Shown here: positions 49,457 to 60,883 of the stretch, piece by piece
Numbering within the stretch: position 1 is the stretch's first letter
Layout: each line of letters begins with the position of its first letter
Origin: Triglochin maritima
Lineage: Eukaryota > Streptophyta > Magnoliopsida > Alismatales > Juncaginaceae
Assembly: GCA_963682175.1 (NCBI GenBank)
Contig: OY821779.1
Location: 1,438,501-1,502,500, forward strand
DNA: 64,000 bases
Direction of reading: 5' to 3'
The notes under the pieces: model-generated
The model's input: the letters and a program-made list of their open reading frames with translations, nothing else
Told to the model about the DNA's origin: nothing
Database searches by the model: none
Position numbers and translations under genes: made by a program

Positions 49457-49560
49457 ATCTCCACATTGGTTTAGATTTGTTACCTGAGTCTTCTTCTAAC
49501 CCGCATCCTTCGTGCCTCCATGAGGCACCGATTGACGCTACCCCCGGAGCGCCCTCCTTC

Positions 49561-51943
49561 TTAATTTTTGAGGACATTGAGAAGTTTCGAGCACAACTCA
49601 AACTTCTCCCGATTGACCACCTTGGTCATCATATCCGTAGAATTCTCGCTTGTGTCTATTTTCTTGAGAACAACCTGTCATTCCTCGATCCATTCCCGGA
49701 TCTTATGGTACCTTACTTCAATATGTTTGGTCCTTGAATGAAACATCTGATCCTTGACTAGATAAATTGCACTTTGACTATCACAATGGAATTTGGTCAC
49801 TTCTTGTTCCATCCCCAAAGAGCTAACCAAACCCTTCAACCATATAGCTTCCTTTCTAGCATCGACAACTACTATATACTCTGCTTCCGTTGTAGACAAC
49901 GCGGTAGTATGTTGGAGAACCGATCTCCAACTCACTGGGCATCCACCCAAAGTGAACACGTAACCTGTTGTGGACCTCCGTTTATCCAAATCTCCAGCGT
50001 AATCTGAATCGACGTACCCCTCCACCTGCCTTTGTGCTCCATCTTTGGTGAACTTCAAGCTAACATCCATGATTCCCTTCAGGTACCTCAACATCCACTT
50101 CAACGTTTCCCAATGCTCTTTTCCTGGGTTAGCCATATAATGACTCACGAAGATAACTGCGTGTGAAATGTCTGGCATGGTGCAGATCATAACATACATA
50201 ATGGATCCGACTGCACTAGCATATTGAACTCTCTCTCCATATCTCTCATTTCCTTTTCAATAGAGGGGTTGCACTTCAACGAGAGCTTGAAGTGAGCACT
50301 AATAGGTGTGACCACCTACTTGACGTTCTCGAGATTATACCTCTCGAGTATTTTCTGGATATAACTCCTTTGGGTGAGCATAATTTTACCTTTCTCGGTA
50401 TCCCTGAAGATCTCCATACCGAGAATCTTCTTTGCACTCCCGAGATCAACATATCATCAACATACAAAAGCAAGAACACGTGTGTACCGTCTCCAAGACT
50501 CCGCAAGTAAACACAATTATCATAGTCGCAACGTACAAAACCATTATTAATCATAAATGAATCGAACATTTTGTACCACTGCCTCAGTGACTGTTTAAGT
50601 CTATAGAGGGACTTCTTCAGCTTGCAAACTTGCTCTTCCTTGTCTCGTGCGATGAACCCATATGGCTGCCTCATATAGATATCTTTCTCTATGTGCCCGT
50701 GAAGAAAAGTTGTCCTCACATCCATTTCCTCTAACTCCATGTTGTTCATAGCCACCATGGCTAACAACACTCTAATAGAGGTATGCTTTACAACGGGTAA
50801 GAAGATCTCGTTGTAATCGATCCCTTCCTTCTGAGCATATCATTTTGCCACGAATCTTGCTTTATACTTTATCTCCTCCACAGGAGATGACCATTCCTTC
50901 TTCCTGAAGATTCACTTGCACCCAATCGCGCGCTTTCCCTTGGGAAGATCTGTTAACTCCCAAGTTTGATTCTTACGAAGAGACTCCATCTTTTCGGTCA
51001 TGACCACCATCCAATTGTTCCCGTCCTCCTGCTCAATAGCTTCTTCGAATGTGCAAGGGTCCCCACATTCGATAACAAGTGCAAACGCAATACTAGCATC
51101 ATCGTGATCATACCTCACCGGTGCCTTTGTGATCCTCATTTATCTTCCTTGAGCAATATTCTCTTGCTCAACTTCTTCCTCTACTCGTGAGTCAATTGTT
51201 TCCTGCTGAACTTCTTGATTTGATTCACCCATTGAAGTCGTGACCTCAACTTCAATTTCGTCTTCCCGTATGAGATTCTCTTGCTGCTCTTTCTCCTCAA
51301 GGCTCTTAAACAAACTTGTCTCATCAAAGACCACATTACTCCGTAGGAGTACCTTCTTGCTCACCGGATCCCAAAGCTTATATCCTTTCACTGCCTCATC
51401 GTAACCAAGGAATATGCATTCATTTGATTTCGAATCCAGCTTCGACCGTTGTGTCTCATCGACCAATGCATAGGCTTTGCATCCAAATATCCTAAGCCTC
51501 GAATAATCAAATGACTCACTCGTCCACACTTCCTGAGGCGTCTTTAAATTAAGTGTCGATGACGGTGAGACATTTACCAAGTAGCATGCAAGATCTACTG
51601 CTTCCGCCCAGAAGTCCTTCGACAGATTTGCATGAAGCCTCATGCTCCTTGCTCGTTCGCATAAAGTTCTGTTTATCCTTTAGTTACATCGTTTTGTTCC
51701 AGACTCCGCGGTGTAGTGAAATGCATTGTAACACATTCTTTCTCACAGAAGCTTGCGAACTCCTTTGAGGTGTACTCTCCTCGGTTATCTGTCCGTAAGT
51801 ACTTGACATATTTTCCTGTACTTTTCTCTACTTAGGCCTTCCATGCTTTAAATTTCTCAAAGACATCAAATTTATTCTTCAGAAAATAAACCCATACATT
51901 CCTTGAGAAGTCGTCTATGAACGTAACGAAATATTCGACTTCC
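49561..51943 (-). pseudogene. copia pol remnant (integrase core, reverse transcriptase, RNase H)
   Basis: Minus strand. It starts inside integrase ([19 protein letters not shown]) directly after the 5' LTR, then continues with the integrase C-terminal part (SRLRIFGCKAYALVDE), reverse transcriptase (EEMDVRTTFLHGHIEKDIYM, LLYVDDMLISG) and RNase H (VDSDYAGDLDKRRSTTGY, STTEAEYIVV, CDSQSAIYL), ending with a stop at 49561. Several stops and frameshifts break the frame, for example after KAWKA near 51835, after the first reverse-transcriptase block near 50845, and downstream of YVDD. It retains the YVDD region that the younger element at 3843 has lost. Confidence 0.92.
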
Positions 51944-52914
51944 TTGGGAGGGGGATCTAACAATACACTAACACGATACAGATTAAACGCATCACGAAAT
52001 ACCGAATATTGACTTGAGGAAATAAACTTCGGACCCTCTCCCAAACTCAATCCAACAAGAACACAAATAAGATGGAAATAAACAAGCAAATACAAACGCA
52101 CACCTGAAATAACTACGACACACGCAATTTACAATGTTCGACAACTTGCCTACGTCCTTGGGGTTCTCCTGCGAGTTTCCTTTTCTTCTTCCGCTTCTCC
52201 AACAAGAGAAGCAACCGAGATTACAAGTATATGTAGGCAATATGTCTTCCAAAGCACTTTAGATCTTTCTCTAGCCTAATCTCTCGACTCACAATGAAGG
52301 AAATATTACATTTGTACGTTGTATTGAAACTAAGAGCAAACAAGCCACTTTATAGACTAAAAAACCAAGCTACAATTAAGCAAAACCGTGCTAAAAATCG
52401 TGGGCAACAGTCGACCGATGCTCCTTCGGTCGACCGTTCCTTGAGTAACAGGAACGCTTACTGTTGCGATTCGGTTAACCGAATCCTTCCCGGTTGACCG
52501 TTGGAACGCTTCTTCATGTGGTTCGGTTAACCGCGAGAACACTTCTCCCACGAACTAACTAATTCTCCAACAACCCCACGGTCGACCGAGCACTCCTCGG
52601 TGGACCGTTCCAATTTCGACAGACTCTCTCATGATTCTAAGAACACCAAAAAAACCCAACGGTTTACCGAACCCGTTGTTCCAAAAAGTCTGTTGTCTTC
52701 TAACGGTAGACCGAATCTCATTCGGTCGTCCGATCCCAGCTGCACCTGAAGTGCCTGGAAATCCTTGATTCGGTGGACCCAAATCCAATTCGGTCGTCTG
52801 AACCCTGTATCGCCAAAAGTGCCTGGAGTTTTGGATCGGTGGACTGGATTCCATTCGGTCGACCGTTTCTTCCGGGTTTTGTTTTCCTTAACAAATATAG
52901 ACAAATATTCAACA
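51944..52914 (-). repeat. 5' LTR of the old copia element
   Basis: About 970 bp. It starts TGTTGAATATT at 52914 on the minus strand, and its inner end is truncated by the deletion that joins it to integrase. It contains GGTCGACC palindromes near 52409, 52428, 52579 and 52856 and related GGTTAACC/GGTTGACC forms near 52472-52530. TATAAAG near 52345-52355 is a candidate TATA box. Confidence 0.85.
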
Positions 52915-53332
52915 AGGCCTTGGTGTGTGGGTTAAAAAAAACAAGTTATATGTGTGGAACTGAATATTCATCGTATACATGTAATCATGTATACCTGTGG
53001 TTGACTGCTTGCTGGTTGATTTGGTGAAAGTTATGAGCTTGTTCCTGACTCTCAACTTAAACATGATTATGACGTAAGTCAAAAGATAATACACCACCCT
53101 TCATTTCCAGAGTACATAAATACAAACAAAAATAATGACAAATTTCTGTGCATTTATAATGCAATACCCGCGCTGTTAAATAAATACGTATATTTACCCA
53201 AAAATAATCATATAACTTCGTTAAATTTAATAAGTACATGCGCATCCGAAACTAAAAAAACAGATAAACCGGAAGCACAGACCAGATCAGACCTGTTTCT
53301 GCCGCACGCACTAATCCTAATCGAAAATCAAA
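52915..53332. other. Promoter region of the dioxygenase gene
   Basis: AT-rich, no gene recognised. It lies between the copia element and the CT-rich leader of the gene starting at 53394. Confidence 0.45.
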
Positions 53333-53354
53333 CTCTCTCTCTCTCTCTCTCTCT
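53333..53354. repeat. (CT)11 microsatellite in the dioxygenase 5' leader
   Basis: Uninterrupted CT dinucleotides ending 39 bases before the ATG at 53394. CT-rich leaders are common in plant promoters and 5' UTRs. Confidence 0.9.
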
Positions 53355-53393
53355 CCCCGAGAAATCTCCTTGATCCAGACGGAACCGTGAAGA

Positions 53394-56300
53394 ATGCCTT
53401 CGGATTTCAAGACCATCCCAATCATAGGTACCTTGAGAAGCAGCAGCATCTCTTTCCAATTCCATCTGCTCACACTCTCCTCTATGTTTGGGAGGAAAAA
53501 CAGATCATGCATTAACTATGTGGTTACCAAATGATTTTTTTTTGTTTATCCGGATTAGTTTCTGTTTTATCTGCAATTTATTGTTTAAAGTTTGATCCCT
53601 AGCGAGTCTGTTGATTCTAGGATTGCTAGGGTTAGTTTTGGTGCTAACGTAGTGGTGTGTCTCGCCAGGAAAGTTCGCCGGGTTTGGTCATATGTTAAAC
53701 TATTTTTCCTAATCTATTACAACTTAGGTGATTCTGTGATGGTGGTGAATTGGTGATGAAAGGTTTTAGCACAATTAAGTTACCAAAAAAAAATGAAAAT
53801 CTTACTTCAGGGCAATTCTGCAATCTCCCTTTGTTTACTTTGGTATTCATATGTTAAACTATTTTTCCTAATCTATTACAACTTAGGATGTTGGGAAGTG
53901 GCAAAACCTCAACCATCGAATCTAAGGAAACTACCGAATATAAGAGTGAATACGGTGATATAAACTAACCAAGAAAACCTCATTCGTCATACGAAGGTTT
54001 TAGGTCCTTTGTTGTCTTGATTTGCTTTGAGCACCATGTATCTTACTAAATGTGTCTGTTCTATTGATTTTGATCTTTATGAGATTTGAGCGATGGTTTT
54101 TTTATTCAAAGATGTGAAATTTGGTTGGTCCACTACATCAACAAAACTTAAGCACTTAGGTGAAGGGTAATTGATCCAACTCTAATAGAGAGTGTTGCAC
54201 ACAACTTGTGTTTAGCAATGTGAGACTATTTGCTTAACACCTCTCCGCACGCGTGACCAGGATAATTTTCTCCGTATCTACTTGTGGACAATATAGGTTG
54301 GAGTGAGCCCCTACATGTCAATCGACCCGTTCTGATATCATGCGAAATTTGATTGGTCCACTACCTCAACAAAACCTAAGCACTTAGGCGAAGTGTAATT
54401 GATCCAACTCTAATATAGAGTGTTGCACACAACTTGTGTTTAGCAATGTGAGACTATTTGCTCAACAAAATATGAATATTGAATCATCTGTGAAAAGATG
54501 TTTGGCAGTATTGGAACATTGTCAACTGCTTGATCTTTTGGATGGATGTAGAGGGGAAAGTGTAGGTATTGGCTATCTAATCATCACCTATGTCCCTGGC
54601 GTGACTCATAGGATTCAAACCTGCAATGTTTGATTGGAGGAACGCTAAGTGTGTGTGGCCTGAGCTAAATCAAATTGGATACAGCTTGTTGATTTGTGTT
54701 TAGTCCTTGAACGAAAGCTTTGCAATTACGGGGAACCAAATTATTTTTTGGAACTAAATTTTTTACTACGATTGCACGCACGTTTCATTTTAGAATATTG
54801 AAGCAATTGAGTTATATTTCTTTAATGGTTTCATATTTTCCCCCCTCTCTGTACAGATATAAGTCCTCTTGTAGCTAAGTGCAATAACCCAAACATAGCT
54901 CAACATAAAGATGTACTGGAGGTTGTAGGAAAGCTAGATCAGGCCTGCAGAAAGGCAGGATTCTTTTATGTGGTAATTCTGTTACTTGAATTTCTAATTT
55001 GATCGCTTTTTACCTAATACTAGAGAAGAACCCGCACTTTGCGCAATTGGGGTTAAAAACTGATGTGCCTTACAAATCAATGGTTAATTTTTAATGTAAC
55101 ACGACAGGACTGTCTGTAGCTCCATGTCATATACATATCGAAACATAAAACTATCATGAACTCGGACAAATGATACAATATTCAAGACATTTGGTAACTG
55201 AATAGATACCTGACAGTGGTCCAATCAAAAAATGAGCGAAATTAACAAATTTAAGGGATTGTTGTATCAAATAGGACCATAATGACAGATACAATGAATA
55301 TAATTTAGTTTAAAACAAAATTACAACAAATGAATTTATTTACAAAGTAACGGAATAAAAACACAATAATTGATCTTAATCACTTCCACACATGTAGAAC
55401 AAACAAAGTATCAGTGTCATCAGCCAACTCCATAACACTGTATTCTTATCCATCATTTGAAAGCAAGTCTATTCTAGTTGAAAATAGTTTGCAGCACTTC
55501 ACTGAATATTTATGCTGCCCATTTCAGCACCATCAATCCGTCGTAAGCACTATGAAAAGTCCACAAAAATGTACTTATTAAACAACAAAACTAGCCATAC
55601 AAAACTGATTGTAATGGAGCATAAGAACATGACTTTTGAACATCAACTACCCATGGTTGCTTATTTTTTCTGGTGGAAGATTGTCTTTAAGTTAAGGTTG
55701 TCTTTAAGTTCCCTACATGTGTTGATATTGTCTTTCCCATTATGATAGATATGTTGGGTAGTTTAGAGATTATGAAAAATAAACACTAATCTTCTGATAT
55801 ATTTTTAAAAACCATTATAAAAAGCCACAACAAAATTAAGGGTTATATAATTGAAAAAATGTTATCATTATATATATTATCATCAAGCAAATGTGTAAAT
55901 GGCTGAATATTTCGAAGATTGAAAATTACCCTAGCAAACAGAGGTCCAAATTGCCTAACCAAAAGGCAGCCAAAATTGGTTAAGCAGATAATATCCAAAG
56001 TCAACTTAACAGTGTGAAACAATGCTCAAATTTCATACTTTGTTCGCTGAATTTATCTTTAGTGTTCCAAACACGGGGAGTATAAAAAGAGAGCGTAGAA
56101 ATTATTACTGAACCTAAGAAAAGTAATTTTGACAATCTTATGCAACTCATTTGAGAAACTGACTTGTTATCATCTAATTATGGTAAAAAACAATATTTTC
56201 TAACATATATACAAATATACGGGTTTTGTAGACTCTATACCGCAAACAACAAATTATCCATATTAAGTTTTTAATAATGTATTAGTACAATAACAACAAG

Positions 56301-59300
56301 GATCCTATAAAGAACATCACCAAAAATACGTACCAATAACCAATGACATAGTTTAGTTTCATGCTGGAAGTTTTAGGTCGCCACCATCAAACTCGTCATA
56401 TGAAATATTTTGCACACATTTGTCAAAGTTACTTCCAAGTCAAGTAAACAACAAAAATTACATTGACACTACTTAACCAAAAATATTGAAGTCCGAATAT
56501 CATTGACATGAAAACAAAATAAAAGTACAGCAGATGCTGCAATGAAAAACTTAACGACTATATAAAAATCACTAACCAAAGAAGATGAAATATTAAACAA
56601 AATTTTCTGGATTGTGGGATGAAGAAAGTGCAGAACTGGACCTGAAGACATGCAAAACAAAAGCACATATGGGACACAAAGTATATGGAAGTACATGTCC
56701 AATCTAGGATGAGGTTCCCTTGCACAAAACATACAACATACCTTTAAAACAACAAACTGTTTAAATCATGGGAAAATATTGCACCGATGAACAAACTTCT
56801 CAACCCAAGCTTGGCTACGGAAGCTGTCATGACCCAAAATAACCAAATGCCATCTTGACTTCAAAGCCTACAAATCAAAGATCAAGAAACGAAAAACTGG
56901 TAGGAAAGGTATTAACTGCACAAATATTAGCCAAGTTTGTAGTCGTTATATTAACTACATAAATAGGTAAAAGTTGACAATACTCTCAATATACAGTCAA
57001 CGGATTGCAGTTCAGTGCATTTTTTTTTGCTTCCATCATTTAAGGAGGTCTTGAACTTCTATGATATCACCTAAGATCCATTCAACTTTTGGAGGGTCAA
57101 ATAAGTAGACCTAAAAAAGATCAAAATGTTTGAAGGGTAAAAACAAATGGGGACAAAGCAGGAAATAGTAGGTAAAAATAAGGATATCAAATCGAATGGG
57201 AAAAACGAAACAAACCTAAATCATGTGGTATGAGACTGTAAAGGTGTAGAATGGGAATAATGTGGTATGGGAATAGTAACAAAAAATAATACCAAACCGA
57301 ATGTTTAACCTTGATGGTTTGAAAAGACATAATGAGTAAACGTTATTCCAATGCACCAAAAGTATTCAAAACCCTCATTTTAACATGAATATTCAATCAC
57401 ACCAAAAAACGACCAGACTTAAATGTAAACTAATTTGGGGCAAATTACAGAAATCATGGGGAATAATATCCTAGCAGACAAAAAAACAAACAGAAACTTT
57501 TAACTGACAAAATTCAGAAATGTCATTGCACATAATGAAATAAATAAATCAGACGACCTGTTGGAATTGTAAAATAATAAGGACTAAATTTCACAAATAA
57601 TGGGAAATAATATGCTATCAGACAAATGGTAAAATATGTAATCTGAAAAGAAAATCAGAAACGACATTGGACAATGCACAAAACTGAACACAACATAATT
57701 TTTAATTATGGTAAAAAAATGAAGGAATTTTTTGTTAGAGGTCAAAATAACGAAATCAAAGATCATGAGACGGAAAGGTGATAGGAAAGCAGGAATTGCA
57801 AGGAGGAAGGAAACAAAAGATCAAGTTTCCAAGGCTGGTTCGCAATGGACCGATTGTGGACGAATTGTTCGGCCGCAAAGTTGCTGAAAACCATGAAGAA
57901 GAAGAAGTCAGACGTTGAACTATTTATATAATACTATAAAAAACCGTCTTCACGCCGAACTGTTTATATAATACTATAAATAGTAATGCCTATGAGGAGT
58001 TGATGTTCATGCCTATCGTTTTGCTTTCTCAAAACAAGAACTAATGACAAAATTATTCTTCAGTGGATCTATTACTTGCTAAAATGCTAAGAGATGCTCT
58101 ATGCTTAAGAAATGGAATGCTATACTGCTTTACATGTTTTGTATTAGTACATGCAGAAGTCAGGAATATGTCTTCTACTACTTATAAAAGAGAAATATCA
58201 ATTTGGTCATTATATATTGAGTAATTGAGTTGTATACAAGATCCTCGATTTGGGTTGTTCTTTCAGTGGTTGCTCATTTTAAACGGTATTTGGTGATCTT
58301 ACTCCACACAGAAGGGCCATGGTATTTCTCCTTCTTTTATGAAGGAGGTAAAAGATTTGACTCGTCAATTCTTTTCTCTTCCTTATGAAGAAAAGCTTAA
58401 GATCAAAATGACATCAAGCACGGGGTTTAGGTTTGGTTCTCTAAACCCGTATATTTGCTGAACTTTTGATTTTGAAATATACTAAACTTCATCATGCACT
58501 CCATCCCTGATGTTATATGATCCCTCCTGTTGACTAGAGGATACCAGAGAATCGGAGAGAACGTCACAAAAGGAAAGCCAGACATGCATGAGGCTATTGA
58601 TGTAGGTAGTTTCCCCAAATCATGTTATTCCTCCTTTTCATTTTGGACTTTGTAGCTTTTGAATTTTTGTACCAAGTAAGCCTTTTCATTTAGTTCTATA
58701 GGGAAATCAAACCAGGGATGTATGGAACACTTGGGTCAACTTTAGTTGGATGTAATCCATGGTATGTTGTCATATAATTATGCACTGAAATGCCTGGTTT
58801 TGGTGGCTATTTTCTTTTTCTTTACACATGCTGACTATCATCTGTGAATTTTTCTCTCAGAAAACCATGTTCATGGTTGAGTGAGAATCAAGAGAGTTGA
58901 AACTTTTCAGATCACAACAATGACTATTTTTTACTTTGATAAGCAGTGCTTCCAAAAACATTAACAATATTAAGTTTGCAGGCCTGAGAATCCTTCCAAC
59001 TTTAAAAGTGTGTTTGAAGAATATGTAGATCTTCTAAAAGGTCTGTGATTCATGATTATTTGATTAGTGGATTCTTCTTTTGACCCACCCACTAATGATT
59101 GTAATTTGAAAACTCAGATCTTTCGAGAAAAATTATGCGTGGGATTGCTTTAGCATTAGGTGGACCAGCTGACACATTTGAAGGGCAAAGAGCAGGCGAT
59201 CCTTTTTGGGTTAATGCGCTTAATTGGTTATCCAAGTCCTAGTAATCTAGAAATTCAAGGAGAAACATTGAATGACGTTGGTTGGTAAGGTTGATTTTTT

Positions 59301-60883
59301 CTATTTCCAACGTGCTGATTTTGTTTGAGAATAACACTTGGAAATTTTTTCTTGTGTTGGTAAAATTCAAATCAGTGGAGCGCACACCGACTATGGTGAG
59401 TAAGCACCTTTTCTACTTCTGCAACTTTTCATTTCCAAGCTAGCAGACTTGGTACTTTCATGTGCTTATTTTTCTAACACTGAATTTCAAGTGCATCATA
59501 ATTTGACTTTCTTGTGTTAAGGCCTTCTGACATTGGTGAATCAGGACGACAATGTGCATGCTCTTCAGGTATTTCAATGTTTTAATATTAGCCTAGCCCT
59601 CTTAGATCAATTTTCTAAAATAACTGATCTTCTATGAAGATTTTGTGTCATACAGCATTCACAGATTTTGTCCCCCCCAGGCCCCCACCACCACCACCAC
59701 ACCAAGCTTTTCATAGGTTCATGCCGAAGTCAAGCTCTTCGTTTTCAGCTAAAAGAAAGATATTGACAATTTCATTAAGCCATCTAAGGCTAGTGAGACT
59801 TCCCTTGCTTCCCTGGGGAAAGCTAGAACCTATGTTCTTTCTCTTAAATCACCTGAGAACCAAGCTGTTGTACCTAGAGTAAAGACATTCTTGTAATGTT
59901 TATACCACCACTACACGGACATGCCTGCCCGATTGATTCATCATTCAAGTGAATTATCGCTGTGGTTTCTGTATCATAATACCTGTGAAAGCTGTAATGT
60001 GCCACTGTTCTCTCTAAAATCTAACAACACCATACTATGTGTCTGAATCTTTATCTCTGTTAAACCCCCTTAAATTTTAGGCAATTCTGCTCCATATTAA
60101 TACGGTGATTTTTTTATAAAGGTAATGTATATTGAGTTACAACAAAGGTAATTCTGAATTTATCATGATAGTAATAACTGCAAGTTGAAAATATGCAATA
60201 TCTTAACAGCAAGAAGTGCTTCTTTTAAAGGTAAACAAACAACAAACTTTAAGAGCCAATTTTTCTTTGGGTAAACGTAGTGAATCTGATGATGGTAAAT
60301 TGGTAATGAGGTCAATCCATTTAGACATCAAACATTAAGAGGATTTTTCCATAAATAAGACATCAGACTTTTCTGTTATTGTTTACTGGACCTTAATCCC
60401 CTTGACTGTGTAATACTAGGTAAGAAACCAAGCTGGTGAGTGGATTTATGCAAATCCAATTCCTGGGACCTTTGTTTGCAATATCGGTGATATGCTGAAG
60501 GTGATTTTTTTTACTCTTTAGCTATCTTTGTTTCTTCCTTCAATTTCTATGGGCTTATTTAGATAAATAATTATGGTTGAACTAGATTTGGTCCAATGGC
60601 GAGTATGAATCAACATTGCACAGGGTGATCAACACCTCTCCTAATTATCGTGTATCTGTTGCCTTCTTTTACGAGGTATGTTCCACTCAACTCTTTTCTT
60701 CTTTCTATTTATGTTCAACAAGTTCGGATACTTATTCTTGCATTTCAACAGACTAATTTTGATACCCCTGTTGAGCCGTTGGACTTCTGCAAAGCCAGGT
60801 TAGGCGGGATTTCAAAATTCGACAAGGTGATTTATGGCGAACACCTGGTTCAGAAGGTTCTCACTAACTTCGCGATAGAGTAG
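53394..60883 (+). CDS. 2-oxoglutarate/Fe(II) dioxygenase (At3g50210-like), 12 exons, one-base frameshift in exon 7
   Basis: Exons 53394-53427, 54857-54972, 58312-58430, 58538-58601, 58694-58761, 58982-59040, 59118-59284, 59376-59395, 59522-59568, 60420-60500, 60586-60675 and 60752-60883. All introns are GT-AG and all phases fit, except that exon 7 holds one extra A at 59213-59214, which leads to a stop at 59240 after about 194 residues. Read without it, the protein would be 331 residues, the usual family length. Family features: IPIIDISPLV start, [13 protein letters not shown], the iron ligands His and Asp of AHTDYG (about 212 and 214), His of STLHRV (about 270) and Arg/Ser of YRVSVAF (about 280 and 282) for 2-oxoglutarate. 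All these ligands lie after the premature stop. The substrate of this subfamily is not established. It is either a very recent pseudogene or a base error in the assembly. Confidence 0.85.
53691..53888. repeat. Short direct repeat in dioxygenase intron 1
   Basis: A block of about 39 bp beginning CATATGTTAAACTATTTTTC occurs at 53690 and again at 53848. Both copies are identical as far as I can see. Confidence 0.75.
54114..54466. repeat. 125-bp direct repeat in dioxygenase intron 1
   Basis: 54114-54238 and 54342-54466 match at over 90% by eye (GGTCCACTAC, TTGATCCAACTCTAATA, TTGCACACAACTTGTG, AATGTGAGACTATTTGCT). The 103 bases between the copies are not duplicated. It may be the two ends of a short degenerate element; a family was not recognised. 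Confidence 0.8.
54973..58311. other. 3.3-kb intron 2 of the dioxygenase gene
   Basis: AT-rich sequence far longer than the other introns of this gene. No gene, transposon end or RNA gene was recognised. The length may reflect an old insertion that can no longer be delimited. Confidence 0.5.

Larger units (their letters stand above)
48615..52914 (-). mobile_element. Old Ty1/copia retrotransposon, internally deleted and mutated
   Basis: Direct repeats at 48615-49456 (3' LTR on this strand) and about 51944-52914 (5' LTR) enclose a minus-strand pol remnant. The polypurine tract GTGGAGAT lies directly before the 3' LTR at about 49457-49464. The flanks AGGTT (48610-48614) and AGGCC (52915-52919) could be a target duplication worn by two C-to-T changes. 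The 5' LTR runs straight into the integrase core, so the primer site, gag, protease and first part of integrase are gone. The LTRs differ by many substitutions and a large indel of over 100 bp, so the insertion is much older than the one at 3843. Confidence 0.9.

Noticed and set aside
49381..49737. Plus-strand frame at the inner edge of the old copia element
   Set aside because: It overlaps the LTR end and the antisense of the RNase H tail.
54436..54633. 65-codon frame in dioxygenase intron 1
   Set aside because: It starts within the second copy of the 125-bp repeat, has no similarity to known proteins and lies inside a supported intron.
59634..59882. 82-codon frame with a Pro/His run in dioxygenase intron 9
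   Set aside because: It falls between supported exons 9 and 10 and reflects a short CCA-rich stretch.
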